A stretch of 64,000 nucleotides of DNA from Bacillus pseudomycoides (GTDB taxonomy: Bacteria > Bacillota > Bacilli > Bacillales > Bacillaceae_G). Positions within the stretch are counted from its first letter, which is position 1; each line of letters begins with the position of its first letter. Location: the NCBI RefSeq assembly GCF_002582035.1, contig NZ_NUQE01000018.1, positions 222,846-286,845 on the forward strand. Reading direction: 5' to 3'. A program made the position numbers and the translations under genes. Below, in pieces: positions 7,809-16,783 of the stretch. The notes under the pieces were generated by a model. That model was not told the DNA's origin. It saw only the letters and a program-made list of their open reading frames with translations, and did no database searches.

Positions 7809-8007
7809 AGTTTTATTTTTTTATGTATTTTTGAATTAGCTAAAAAAGAAAAGTGTCAAATTCATTTTTATAAAGTATTGAAAAGCTTATGATTTCTAGG
7901 ATGAATCGGTATAGGTTAATTCAACACAATATGGTTTGTAGTGAATTCATTTTTACTCATTATTAATCTTAAATATCAAAAACTATATGAAAAGAGGATA
8001 AAAAACA

Positions 8008-8214
8008 ATGAAAAAAGGTACAAGTAATGGGGAAGAGGTTGTAGGTCGCGGAGTAATTTATGATGAGATGCATCTTCATGTAGATGGATTGACCAGAAGA
8101 ATAATAGAGTTGATGGAAGTGGAAGTTAAAGAACAACACGAGTATTTTGCTAAAAAAGAAGCAGTCGCAGCAGAAAAACTTGAAGAGGTAGTTCCTTGTA
8201 TAGAAATATATTAA
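8008..8214 (+). CDS. Small acidic prophage protein, unknown (68 aa)
   Basis: ATG 8008 after AAAAGAGGAT. Glu-rich and helical in the second half. A 200-base AT-rich gap precedes it, so it probably starts a separate transcript with the peptidase-like gene downstream. Not recognised. Confidence 0.5.
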   Translation: MKKGTSNGEEVVGRGVIYDEMHLHVDGLTRRIIELMEVEVKEQHEYFAKKEAVAAEKLEEVVPCIEIY

Positions 8215-8256
8215 AATATAAATTGTTATATAAATACCATATGGGATGTGAAATAG

Positions 8257-9204
8257 ATGAATATCATTGTTGGAAAAATATTAAACTTAAATGAAGATGG
8301 AATTGAAGCACTAAAAGCTACAATTAAAAATCTAATTGATCAAGTTGCAAATTTATCATCACTAAATTTGTCTGAACTTGGGAGTGTAATAATTCCTGAA
8401 GACTTTGGAGAAGCGTTAATTAATTTTCAAAAAGAGAAAGGGTTACCAATTGGATACACCAATAATGCTCATGCTAAGGCACGTGCGAAAGTACTGAACT
8501 ATATTAGCGGATCAAGAAGAGAGTGCACGATTTTTATAGATAAAGAAATCATAGCTTGTTTATATGATAAAGGCGCTCAACCTTTAGCTATTAATACAAT
8601 TCATCATGAGCTATGTCATGTTCATGATTATTTTTATAAAAACAGACTGTTTAGTATTGAAGATAGAGCTTTCGATGATTATCTTTTAAGTCGTTTATAT
8701 GATAATTCATGGGGACTTTGGAGCGAGTATTTTGCATTACGTAAATCAGCTCCCACAATACCACTAGGCTCAGATTTGGACATACCTTTCCTAAAAGAAT
8801 TAGTTGAAGAAATATCTTCAGAAATCGAAGAACATATTAAAGAATATCGCCTTGATGCAGATATAAACAAACTGTTCCCTATTATTGATAGTAAAGTAGG
8901 CTTTCTATTAACCATGACAGTAACTTGTTTAGGGCGTATTCATGGTTTGGGAGATTATGCTGAAAACATTATTGAAGGTACAACAGAAATAGATTTCAAA
9001 AACTTATTTGGAAAGAATGAATTCAATGAGACATGGAAAAGCCTTTGGGTTGAATTAGAGATAATTTATAATAAATATCCTGATTGGAATGGGATGGAGG
9101 TTTTTGATGAACTCAATGAAATTGTTTTAAATACATGGAATTTGTTTGGTATTTTCCCTGAAAAAACAGAGAGAAATGAGTTATATATTGATGTTCCACT
9201 ATAA
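8257..9204 (+). CDS. HExxH zinc-metallopeptidase-like cargo protein
   Basis: 315 residues. HELCH at 117-121 followed by WSEYFA (Glu157) about 36 residues later reads as a gluzincin-type zinc site: two His, one distal Glu, catalytic Glu118. There is no signal peptide or transmembrane segment, so it should act in the cytoplasm. I do not know a phage structural or lytic family with this architecture. It lies between the recombinase and the packaging genes, a place where accessory genes accumulate, flanked by AT-rich spacers. Substrate unknown; anti-host, regulatory and defence roles are all open. Confidence 0.6.
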   Translation: MNIIVGKILNLNEDGIEALKATIKNLIDQVANLSSLNLSELGSVIIPEDFGEALINFQKEKGLPIGYTNNAHAKARAKVLNYISGSRRECTIFIDKEIIACLYDKGAQPLAINTIHHELCHVHDYFYKNRLFSIEDRAFDDYLLSRLYDNSWGLWSEYFALRKSAPTIPLGSDLDIPFLKELVEEISSEIEEHIKEYRLDADINKLFPIIDSKVGFLLTMTVTCLGRIHGLGDYAENIIEGTTEIDFKNLFGKNEFNETWKSLWVELEIIYNKYPDWNGMEVFDELNEIVLNTWNLFGIFPEKTERNELYIDVPL

Positions 9205-9633
9205 TAATTAACGCTATTTCTAAGTTATAAAAACGTGAACTATTTGCGAACTATTCGCGGAGGATTTGTGAACGATTTACGGACGAAATTAGTTTTTAGG
9301 CGTGATATATTTGTATTGTGAGAGATGGCGGAAAACGTTTCTCACAATGATTACGAATAAATAGAAGTGACTGCAGCACTTCTGGTTTGTTCGTGATGAT
9401 TTCGTTCTAATGTGCAAATGGATATGGTGGTTTGTTGGATTGAATGAACCTCACTATCAAAGGTCTAAACGAGATGAAGGGCTTTTGCTCTTCTTTCAGT
9501 CGCTAACACCGAGATTACATTGTATGTACTAACAGGGAAACGCATATGCAGTTGGCGATTGAAAGAGGCGTGAAAACCCCTTAACCAAACTTAATGAAAT
9601 ATAAAGCACACATGACTTGTCTATTTTGGAAAG
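9205..9633 (+). ncRNA. Candidate structured non-coding RNA region
   Basis: No credible ORF. Successive hairpins: ATTGTGAGA/TCTCACAAT (9315-9348), AGAAGTG/CACTTCT (9363-9383), GAAGGGC-TTTT-GCTCTTC (9476-9493), and an 11-bp stem 9497-9507/9551-9561 enclosing TACAT/ATGTA. The block ends at an intrinsic terminator (9634-9664). A discrete transcript of about 350 bases is plausible; I cannot name an RNA family. Confidence 0.4.
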
Positions 9634-9664
9634 ACCGTTATCCAATCGAGGTAGCGGTTTTTTA
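9634..9664 (+). terminator. Intrinsic terminator
   Basis: ACCGTTATC pairs with GGTAGCGGT across a 7-base loop, followed by a T-run. First of three terminators before the packaging genes. Confidence 0.7.
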
Positions 9665-9711
9665 CTTTATTTAATTGAAAGTAAAAACTTCATTTATTGT
9701 ATTTAAAGCGA

Positions 9712-9736
9712 AAGCATCCATTCGGGTGCTTTTTCA
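9712..9736 (+). terminator. Intrinsic terminator
   Basis: AAGCATCC-ATTC-GGGTGCTT hairpin followed by TTT. Second of three. Confidence 0.6.
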
Positions 9737-9819
9737 CATTTTTTGAAGGACGAGCATATACTGCTTGTACACCGTTTAACTTTGGTTAAAAGGAATATCG
9801 TAATCCAAATCTCAAAAAG

Positions 9820-9852
9820 GAGCGCTTGCGGAAACAGGTGCTCTTCTTTTTA
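9820..9852 (+). terminator. Probable intrinsic terminator
   Basis: GAGCGC...GGTGCTC stem with a 12-base loop, followed by TTCTTTTTATT. Third in the series. Confidence 0.5.
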
Positions 9853-9883
9853 TTATGTACAAATTACATAGGTGGTGTAGAGA

Positions 9884-10039
9884 ATGTGTGAACATAAATA
9901 TCAAGTGTTAGATAGTACAACAGAAACATTCTTTGCTGATAGTGCCCAAGTAGCTATTGAAGTGTCAGCCATATTCTATTGTGAGAAGTGTCTAGATATA
10001 AAACAAATTAGTAAGAAAGTAAGTGATACCAATGACTAA
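9884..10039 (+). CDS. Small prophage protein with Cys pairs (51 aa)
   Basis: ATG 9884 after AGGTGGTG; stop 10037-10039. CEH near the N-terminus and CEKC near residue 36 could bind a metal. It precedes the HNH gene. No family recognised. Confidence 0.5.
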   Translation: MCEHKYQVLDSTTETFFADSAQVAIEVSAIFYCEKCLDIKQISKKVSDTND

Positions 10040-10074
10040 CTTCTACAAAACAAAGCGATGGAAGAGTAATTCAA

Positions 10075-10428
10075 ATGGCAAGTAGACCAAAGAAGTCTTG
10101 TGCATTTCCAATGTGCATCAGCTTAACTACAGAACGCTATTGTGAAAAGCATAAGCAAGAATCTACACAATCATATGACAAGTATCAACGCGATAGTGTA
10201 GCGACATCATTCTATAAAAGCGTGGCATGGAGGAAGACACGAGAGCAAGCATTATCCCGTGACAGTTATTTATGTCAGCATTGCATAAAAGATAAGAAGT
10301 TAACACCAGCTGATATGGTCCATCACATTGTTGAAGTGAAAGAGGATTGGTCAAAGAGATTAGATATAAACAACCTTGAAAGCTTATGTAATAGTTGTCA
10401 CAACAAAGTACATGGAAAGCGAGGATGA
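10075..10428 (+). CDS. HNH endonuclease of the packaging module
   Basis: 117 residues. Zinc-finger-like cysteines (CAFPMC, CEKH, CQHC, CNSC) and the HNH core HHIVEV...NNLESLCNSCHNKVH are visible. In HK97-like cos phages an HNH protein next to the terminase stimulates cos cleavage. Here it lies upstream of a GC-rich possible cos site and terS/terL, supporting that role. Confidence 0.9.
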   Translation: MASRPKKSCAFPMCISLTTERYCEKHKQESTQSYDKYQRDSVATSFYKSVAWRKTREQALSRDSYLCQHCIKDKKLTPADMVHHIVEVKEDWSKRLDINNLESLCNSCHNKVHGKRG

Positions 10429-10742
10429 AAAAAATGAAAGAGAATTATAAATCAGCAACTCATGTTGGAGATATGATGATTGGAATTCAAGTCGATACAA
10501 AGGTATTACAGAAACAATTGAAGGCAATTGGTGACTATGCACACGGCTTATCCAATCAACTTGAAAAGATTAGTAAGGAAGACAGTGACGATGTATTAGT
10601 TAATCATTCTATTGAAGAACTGATTGAAGAACTTAAGAGCCGTGCAATTAGAACAACAGGTTCAACGACTAATTCCGGAAGCGTAGATGTACTAAAGTTT
10701 TCTAGAAAACTAGAATTAACTATTACACAAAGATTTAAATAA
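10425..10742 (+). CDS. Prophage protein between HNH and terS, unknown
   Basis: ATG 10425 overlaps the HNH stop by four bases; ATG 10434 is an alternative start. About 105 residues, helical with an acidic coiled stretch (HSIEELIEELKSRA). No family recognised. The position suggests a packaging accessory. Confidence 0.55.
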   Translation: MKKMKENYKSATHVGDMMIGIQVDTKVLQKQLKAIGDYAHGLSNQLEKISKEDSDDVLVNHSIEELIEELKSRAIRTTGSTTNSGSVDVLKFSRKLELTITQRFK

Positions 10743-10845
10743 AATAAGCCCCCCACCTTTTTATTTCTAAAGAGGCCTCTCTGGGGACCGATGCCTCGCT
10801 TCGTTTTTCGCGCGGAAGGTTTCTTAAAGGGGGGAAGAACTAGAA
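10743..10845. other. Possible cos region
   Basis: A locally GC-rich, palindromic stretch in AT-rich DNA: CCCCCC (about 10749-10754), the perfect palindrome AGAGGCCTCT (10771-10780), a CG-rich patch near 10795-10815 and GGGGGG (about 10829-10834). It lies between the HNH gene and terS, where HK97-like phages carry cos. No cut site can be assigned by eye. Confidence 0.35.
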
Positions 10846-10849
10846 AACT

Positions 10850-10880
10850 GACCACTTTTTTCAAAAGGTGGTTATTTTTT
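10850..10880 (+). terminator. Intrinsic terminator before terS
   Basis: ACCACTTTT and AAAAGGTGGT pair around a short loop, followed by a T-rich tract. Confidence 0.65.
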
Positions 10881-10908
10881 ATCCATAAAATGTAAGTGAG
10901 GTGAGAGC

Positions 10909-11292
10909 ATGTATGAAGACTTGAAAATGAAGTACAAGCCACCGACTCATCTCAAAAAGATTGGTAAAGATACTTGGTTTCGTATTTGGAAGGTTTTAGA
11001 GGCAGAAGGTAAGGCTGAAATCAATGATCCGATTGCTGTAGAAATGATTGCTTATAGTTACCAAATGTATAAGGACATGGCAGCACAGATAAAAAAAGAT
11101 GGATTAACCATGGACTATACCAATAAAGCAAATGCTACCAATCGAACAAAGCATACTCTTATTCCAGAACTTCCAAAGTATATGCAACAAACACGGCAGT
11201 ATCTAGGTGAGCTAGGTTTAACGGGGGCAAGTCGTAAGAAGCTTCAAGAGGAATTGGGTAAAGAATTGGAAGATGACTTTGATGACCTCTAA
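10909..11292 (+). CDS. terS: Terminase small subunit, P27 family
   Basis: 127 residues from ATG 10909 after GTGAGGTGAGAG. Helical P27-type protein with the family-like LTGASRKKLQ end. The small subunit recognises cos/pac DNA and delivers it to the large subunit. It overlaps terL by 20 bases, the usual arrangement. Confidence 0.88.
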   Translation: MYEDLKMKYKPPTHLKKIGKDTWFRIWKVLEAEGKAEINDPIAVEMIAYSYQMYKDMAAQIKKDGLTMDYTNKANATNRTKHTLIPELPKYMQQTRQYLGELGLTGASRKKLQEELGKELEDDFDDL

Positions 11293-12970
11293 ACTAGTTG
11301 ATACGCATGATTATGTAACAGAATATGCAAAAAAAGTTATTAGTGGAAAGATAGTCACTAGTAAAAAAGTGCGTAAAGCTTGTATGAGACATATTCGAGA
11401 TTTGCAACGTCAAGATGATGAGACATTTCCATACAAGTACGATGTGCAATCAGCAAATAGAGCGATTATATTTATTGAACGATTTTGTAAACATAGTATC
11501 GGTAAAATGGCAGGCAAGCCACTTTTACTTGAGTTATGGCAAAAGTTTAACGTTGGTAGTCTCTTTGGATGGGTTGAAAAAGAAACAGGATATAGACGCT
11601 TCTTAGAAGCACTCATTATGATTGCTCGTAAAAATGGAAAAAGTACTTTAGCATCAGCAATTGCTTTATACCTATTTATGAAAGATAACGAGTATGGAGC
11701 GCGTGTATATACACTGGCAAATAAACGTGATCAAGCTAAATTAGTATTCGAAGAGGCTAAGCGAATGGTTAAGCAGTCACCAGCATTAAGGCGAAGGGTA
11801 AGAATAATACGTGATAAATTATATTATCATGCTATGAATGCTGAGCTTGAACCACTTGCTAGCGATTCGAAAAAACAAGATGGTTTAAACACGCATGGAG
11901 CCATATTTGATGAAATTCATGAATATAAAGATCGTAAATTGATTAATGTTATTCAATCATCTTATGATGCTCGTACGCAACCACTTATTTTGCATATTAC
12001 GACAGCTGGTTTTGTTCTCGATGGGCCTTTAATGAAGTTTTATGAAGTTGCAGATAAGATGTTGAACGAAACGGTCGAGCATGATCGTTTTTTTGCATTT
12101 ATTGCAGAGATAGATCCAGAAGATGATTGGCAGGATGAAAAGTGTTGGGTTAAAGCTAATCCAAATTTAGACGTTACAATCAATCTCGAAAAATTAAGAG
12201 AGGCGTATAAAACATACGTTTTAAACAATGAAATAAATGAATTTAAGACAAAACGTCTCAATCTATTTGTAAATGCAGCTGAGAAATGGCTTGAATGGGA
12301 TGTTATTAAGAGGAATTATGATCAAATATATAATATAGATGAACTAGAAGGACGTATGTGCATTGGTGGAGCTGACTTATCTGAGACAACCGATTTAACT
12401 AGCTCATTTTTAGAATTTCCGCAAGATGACGGTTCAGTAAGGTGTATTCATCATAGTTTTATTCCTGAAGCTAAGCTTTTGAATAGCGAAGATAGAGCAA
12501 ATTATGAGCTTTGGGTAGAAAAAGGATATTTAACAGTTATCCCAGGAGAAGTAATTGACTATGATTTTGTGACAAATTGGTTTGTACAAATGTCAGAGAA
12601 ATATCATATTCAAGAAGTTTGCTATGATCCATTCAATGCAGCACAATGGTTTACTCAAATGCAAAATCTAGGTTTTGAGATGGTTAAGGTCCAACAAGGA
12701 TTTAAGTCTATGAATTTATCGATGAAAGATTTTGAACGTTTATTGTTGCAAGGAAAGGTTAATTTCAACAGTGATTTGATGTTTAGATGGTATTTAAGCA
12801 ATGTTAAGACACAAAAAGATAGTACGGGAAACATTAAGCCTGTTAAAGCTAATAAGTATTCACGAATTGATGGTGTTGCAGCGGCTTTAACAGCACATTT
12901 TAGAGCAATGATTTATTTGCAAAATATGCCTCAAGAATCAATGCTTGAGTTATGGACGTTTGACGATTAG
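11273..12970 (+). CDS. terL: Terminase large subunit
   Basis: 565 residues; ATG 11273 or 11282. ATPase domain with Walker A ARKNGKST (118-125) and Walker B IFDE (211-214); C-terminal RNase H-like nuclease with GGADLSET near residue 365 and CYDPFN near 450. It pumps DNA into proheads and cuts concatemers. Length is typical for the family paired with P27 small subunits. Confidence 0.96.
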   Translation: MTLMTSKLVDTHDYVTEYAKKVISGKIVTSKKVRKACMRHIRDLQRQDDETFPYKYDVQSANRAIIFIERFCKHSIGKMAGKPLLLELWQKFNVGSLFGWVEKETGYRRFLEALIMIARKNGKSTLASAIALYLFMKDNEYGARVYTLANKRDQAKLVFEEAKRMVKQSPALRRRVRIIRDKLYYHAMNAELEPLASDSKKQDGLNTHGAIFDEIHEYKDRKLINVIQSSYDARTQPLILHITTAGFVLDGPLMKFYEVADKMLNETVEHDRFFAFIAEIDPEDDWQDEKCWVKANPNLDVTINLEKLREAYKTYVLNNEINEFKTKRLNLFVNAAEKWLEWDVIKRNYDQIYNIDELEGRMCIGGADLSETTDLTSSFLEFPQDDGSVRCIHHSFIPEAKLLNSEDRANYELWVEKGYLTVIPGEVIDYDFVTNWFVQMSEKYHIQEVCYDPFNAAQWFTQMQNLGFEMVKVQQGFKSMNLSMKDFERLLLQGKVNFNSDLMFRWYLSNVKTQKDSTGNIKPVKANKYSRIDGVAAALTAHFRAMIYLQNMPQESMLELWTFDD

Positions 12971-12983
12971 GGGAGGTGAGGAA

Positions 12984-14185
12984 ATGAATTTTTTTCAAAA
13001 ATAAGAGGATGGCGGAGGTCAAAGGAAGAACGTGCAAATAATCAATTTGGTAACTTTGCTAAGTGGTTTGAGCCTTTTAATATCTTTCGTAAAAGAGCAG
13101 ATATTACCTTGGCGACTAATGAAACTATATTTTCAGCCATCACTCGTTTATCAAATACTATGGCGAGTATGCCTTTAAAACTCTATCATAATTATGTCCC
13201 GGTCGATAGTGATTTAGGAGATATGATTTCTAATGCACCGAATGGGAACTCTACAAGTTTAGATTTTATCCGAACCATGGAGGTATTACGTAATTCAACA
13301 GGTAATGCGTATGCACTTAAACGTTATAATTCTTTATATCAAGTAGAAGCGCTGGATATATTGGATTCTTCTAGGGTAGAACCAGTAATCGAAAAAGATA
13401 CGATGACACTGTATTATCAAATCAATACAGATAACGGACGATATTATGTGCATAATATGGACCTTATCCATGTAAAGCACATTCATGGTTTTGGATGGAA
13501 AGGAATTAATCCAATTGATGTATTAAGAAACAGTATTGATTATGATGCGCAAATTAAAGAGTTTAGTTTAGAACAATTAGAAAATGGGGTTAAAGCAAAT
13601 TTTATTTTAGAAGTTGCCTCCATTTTAGATGAAAAGAAAAAAGAAGCGGCTTTTAGATTGTTCCGTGATTTTTATAAAAAGAATACAGGCGTTTTAATAG
13701 AAGATCAGAGTATGAAAATTAGAGAAGTAAAAAATCGTGATTTTATTGATCCAAAAGTGTTCGAAGTAGAAAAAATCACACGTAATCGTGTTGCAGCAGT
13801 TTTTAATATGCCACCACATATGGTTGGTGTATTTGAAAGTATAAATAATTCAAGTTCGGAACAGATGGCCTTGGATTTTATCATGCATACATTACTACCA
13901 ATTGTAAGAATGTATGAACAAGAATTTGACAGAAAGTTACTGACGCCAGAACAACGAAGAAAGGGATATAGTCATAAATTTAATATGAATGGAATCCTCC
14001 GCGCTGATATGAAAACACGCGGAGATTTTTATTTTAAAGGAGTTCGTTCTGGATATATGACTCCGAACGAGGCAAGGATGCACGAGGAAAAACCACCAAT
14101 GCCTGGAGGCGATAAGTTGTTTGTAAGTCGTGATTTAGTACCAATTGATAGTCCAGAACTTTTAAAGGGGGTGAGTACAGAATGA
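12984..14185 (+). CDS. Phage portal protein with apparent 5' frameshift
   Basis: The HK97-type portal is clear from 13109 on (ATNETIFSAITRLSNTMAS..., then RVAAVFNMPPHMVG). The best start is ATG 12984 behind GGGGAGGTGAGG, but that frame hits TAA at 13002-13004. In the +2 frame coding continues without a stop from the T7-C-A5 tract (12989-13001) into the portal, giving a normal N-terminus (KIRGWRRSKEERANN...ADITLATNE). One extra base in either homopolymer would restore the gene. Either an indel (real or sequencing) or start at TTG 13109 with a weak ribosome site. Confidence 0.85.
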
Positions 14186-14919
14186 AAAGAAACAAGAGAA
14201 GTCAATCTATGGAACAAGATATTGTAGCAGATGATTACGAAAAACGGACATTTTCTCTTAAAGTAAAAAATTTGCAAGTACAGAAACGCGATAATCAAGG
14301 GCAACAATCCGAAGTATTAACTGGTTATGCAGCTGTATTTGAGCAATTTACAGAATTAACAGATTGGTGGGGAGATGTATTTTATGAAAAGTTAACTAAG
14401 GATTCGATGAATAACACCTTGGCTGATGGACATAAGATTTTTGCTTTATTTAATCATAGTTGGCGTGACTTATTAGGTTCCACTGGTGATAATTTAACGT
14501 TAGAAATTAGGGATGACGGTTTATATTTTGAATTTATCCCTAAGAATTTTGAATTTGATCGTAGAATTGTTGAAATGACTAGAAGTGGTACCATTGGTGG
14601 TTGTTCAATCGGCTTTAGTATTTTGGATCAAGAATGGGAAGAACGCGATGGAGAATGGTTCCGAATCATTAAAGAAATTTCATTATATGAAATCACATTT
14701 ACTCCAATTCCAGCATATCCTCAAACCTCAATTCAAGTAGATCTACGAAAGGTTGAAAATGGAGAATTCGAGCAACGCAGTGTGACGAATCCGGGGACAA
14801 AACAATTAACGCCTGAAGACGATGATGATACACAACAATCTATTTCAGACGAGGAACGTCAAGCTTTATTGGCTGATATAGATACAACATTAAAGGATTT
14901 TGAAAAATATAAGAAATAA
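14182..14919 (+). CDS. HK97-family prohead protease
   Basis: 245 residues, overlapping portal by four bases. Catalytic His92 (FNHSW) and Ser142 (GGCSIGF) of the S78 peptidase family are visible. It matures the capsid by removing the scaffold-like N-terminal region of the major capsid protein. The C-terminal tail from about residue 190 is charged and disordered. Confidence 0.93.
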   Translation: MKRNKRSQSMEQDIVADDYEKRTFSLKVKNLQVQKRDNQGQQSEVLTGYAAVFEQFTELTDWWGDVFYEKLTKDSMNNTLADGHKIFALFNHSWRDLLGSTGDNLTLEIRDDGLYFEFIPKNFEFDRRIVEMTRSGTIGGCSIGFSILDQEWEERDGEWFRIIKEISLYEITFTPIPAYPQTSIQVDLRKVENGEFEQRSVTNPGTKQLTPEDDDDTQQSISDEERQALLADIDTTLKDFEKYKK

Positions 14920-14934
14920 TAGGAGGAGCATAAT

Positions 14935-16134
14935 ATGAAACTTCAAAATAAATTTCCATTTCGAGTAGGATTACAATTTTTTGCAGCACGATCAAAAACG
15001 ATGATGGACATGAAACGAGATTTACAGATGCTAGGAGAAGAGGTTGTAAATGCTAGTGAAGCGCTTCGCTCTAAACTAACTGATACATCTATTACACCAG
15101 AGGAATTAACTGAATTAAAGAGAGCTAAGGCGTTTGCACAGGAACGATTTGATGCAGCAGAGGCAGAATATAAGGAAATGGAGCAAGAACAGCGTTCAAG
15201 ACTTCAAAGACAAGAGCCTACACTTGCAGCAGAAAATAATGAAGAACGTATGATTGCAGCAAAAGCAGAATATTATCGTTCTATTTTTACAGGACAAGCT
15301 GTTAGTGAAGAAACACGAAATCTTTTAGGTGCAAAACAAACAGCATCAACTGGTGGGGAGAAATTCTTACCAACAACTCTTTCTAATCAAATCGTATCTG
15401 AACCAAAGCAAAAAAACCCATTACGCCCTGTAATGACTTTAACAAATATTAAAGGATTAGAACGTCCGAAAATTAATTTTGAGTTGGATGATGATGACTT
15501 TGTAACGGATGAAGAAACAGCTAAAGAGTTAACGGCCACTGGTGATAAAGTTTCATTTGGTCGTAATAAAGTAAAAGTGAAAGCTAGAATTTCAGATTCT
15601 GTCATTCATGGAAGTGATTTAGATTTAGTGACAGAAGTTGAAGCGGCACTATCAGCAGCGCTGGCAGTAAAAGAAAAACGTCTTACATTTGCAGAAACTC
15701 CTCAAAAGGGAAATGAGCATATGTCATTATATGAAACTGATAAAATCAAAGTTATTACAGGAAGCAATATGATTGAGTCCATTATTAATGCTTTAGGAGA
15801 TTTAGGTGATGATTATCAAGAGAATGTGAGTGTTACAATGCGTCGCCAAGATTACTATGCATCATTAAAGGAATTAGCAAACGGTGCTACGGATTTATAT
15901 AAATTACAACCACAAGATGTAATTGGTGCACCAGTTACTTTCTGTGAACTCGCTAAAAAACCTGTTATTGGTGATTTTACTTACTTACATGGCAACTATG
16001 ATGGTGGCGTGATTTATGATTCTGATAAAGATGTTGATAAAGGTGAATACATTTTTGTTTTAACAGCCTGGTATGATCAGCACAAGGTGTTAAGTTCAGC
16101 ATTCCGTATCGCAGATTTGAAAACTACACCCTGA
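14935..16134 (+). CDS. Major capsid protein, HK97 fold
   Basis: 399 residues from ATG 14935 after AGGAGGAG. Residues about 20-110 form a helical, charged delta domain cut off during maturation. The HK97-fold part starts around ASTGGEKFLPTTLSNQIV. The zero-frame ends with ACA CCC TGA at 16126-16134; a +1 shift on CCC-TGA would add 34 residues (stop 16232-16234). Confidence 0.93.
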   Translation: MKLQNKFPFRVGLQFFAARSKTMMDMKRDLQMLGEEVVNASEALRSKLTDTSITPEELTELKRAKAFAQERFDAAEAEYKEMEQEQRSRLQRQEPTLAAENNEERMIAAKAEYYRSIFTGQAVSEETRNLLGAKQTASTGGEKFLPTTLSNQIVSEPKQKNPLRPVMTLTNIKGLERPKINFELDDDDFVTDEETAKELTATGDKVSFGRNKVKVKARISDSVIHGSDLDLVTEVEAALSAALAVKEKRLTFAETPQKGNEHMSLYETDKIKVITGSNMIESIINALGDLGDDYQENVSVTMRRQDYYASLKELANGATDLYKLQPQDVIGAPVTFCELAKKPVIGDFTYLHGNYDGGVIYDSDKDVDKGEYIFVLTAWYDQHKVLSSAFRIADLKTTP

Positions 16135-16234
16135 AGAACCCCAATCAGGGGACTTTAAAGAAAGTGGTGATGTAGCGAATGCAGAACCAGCAAAATCAAG
16201 AACTAGATCAAGTAAAACTGTATCTAAGGATTGA
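16126..16234 (+). promoter_or_regulatory. Candidate +1 frameshift site and capsid C-terminal extension
   Basis: CCC-TGA (16129-16134) is a shifty stop: tRNA-Pro can slip from CCC to CCT. The +1 frame stays open for 34 codons (PEEPQSGDFKESGDVANAEP...) overlapping the connector gene. Downstream, TCAGG (16145-16149) can pair with CCTGA, and CCCC with GGGG, giving possible stimulatory structure. Listeria phage PSA uses +1 shifting in its capsid gene (recalled). Confidence 0.45.
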
Positions 16235-16454
16235 TGGAGACGAGGATGATACACTCCTTGTCTCTTTTATTAATGCAGCGCATCTATATCTAAAAAATGC
16301 AGGGGTAATTGGTACAGGTAATGACTTATATAGTTTAGCTATAAATATTTATGTCTCCTTACAATACGATGACATGCCTAAAGCGCAGACAGATAAGCTT
16401 TGGAAATCACTAGAAAGTATTATAGTCCAGTTGAAGTACGAGGTGGAATCATGA
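16179..16454 (+). CDS. Head-tail connector (gp6-like)
   Basis: 91 residues, ATG 16179. The helical pattern LYLRIDGDEDDTLLVSFINAAHLYLKNA is characteristic of phage gp6-like head-tail connector (DNA packaging) proteins. It overlaps the +1-frame capsid extension and the next gene's start. Confidence 0.85.
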   Translation: MQNQQNQELDQVKLYLRIDGDEDDTLLVSFINAAHLYLKNAGVIGTGNDLYSLAINIYVSLQYDDMPKAQTDKLWKSLESIIVQLKYEVES

Positions 16455-16783
16455 CACCAGGAAAGAAAAATAAACGTATCATTTTACAGAAAAGATCAAC
16501 TGATTATGAAACAGATGAAGAAGGTAACCCACTTGAGCCGTGGCAAGATGTCATAACCATATGGGCAGCCGTCAAACCACTTAAAGGTCGCGAATTTTGG
16601 CAAGCGGCATCTGTCAACGCTGAAAATACCATTAGGATAGAAATTCGTTATCGCAAAGATATAACGAATGATATGCGTATCTTATATGATAATCGGATTT
16701 TAGAGATTACTAATATCATAGATGTTGATGAAAAACATCGTGAAATTCATCTCATGTGCAAAGAGGTATTGGTAAATGGCTGA
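16451..16783 (+). CDS. Phage head closure protein
   Basis: 110 residues from ATG 16451 after GAGGTGG, overlapping the connector stop. Layout fits SPP1 gp16-type head closure proteins: RIILQKRSTDYETDEEGNP..., WQDVITIWAAVKPLKGREFW, RYRKDITNDMRILYDNRILEI. It seals the filled head before tail joining. Longer in-frame start 16400 lies inside the connector gene. Confidence 0.88.
   Translation: MTPGKKNKRIILQKRSTDYETDEEGNPLEPWQDVITIWAAVKPLKGREFWQAASVNAENTIRIEIRYRKDITNDMRILYDNRILEITNIIDVDEKHREIHLMCKEVLVNG

Noticed and set aside
10033-10086. Short ORF with an HNH-like FYKTKRWK N-terminus before the HNH gene
   Set aside because: Only 17 codons and overlapping the real HNH start; probably a relic or chance.
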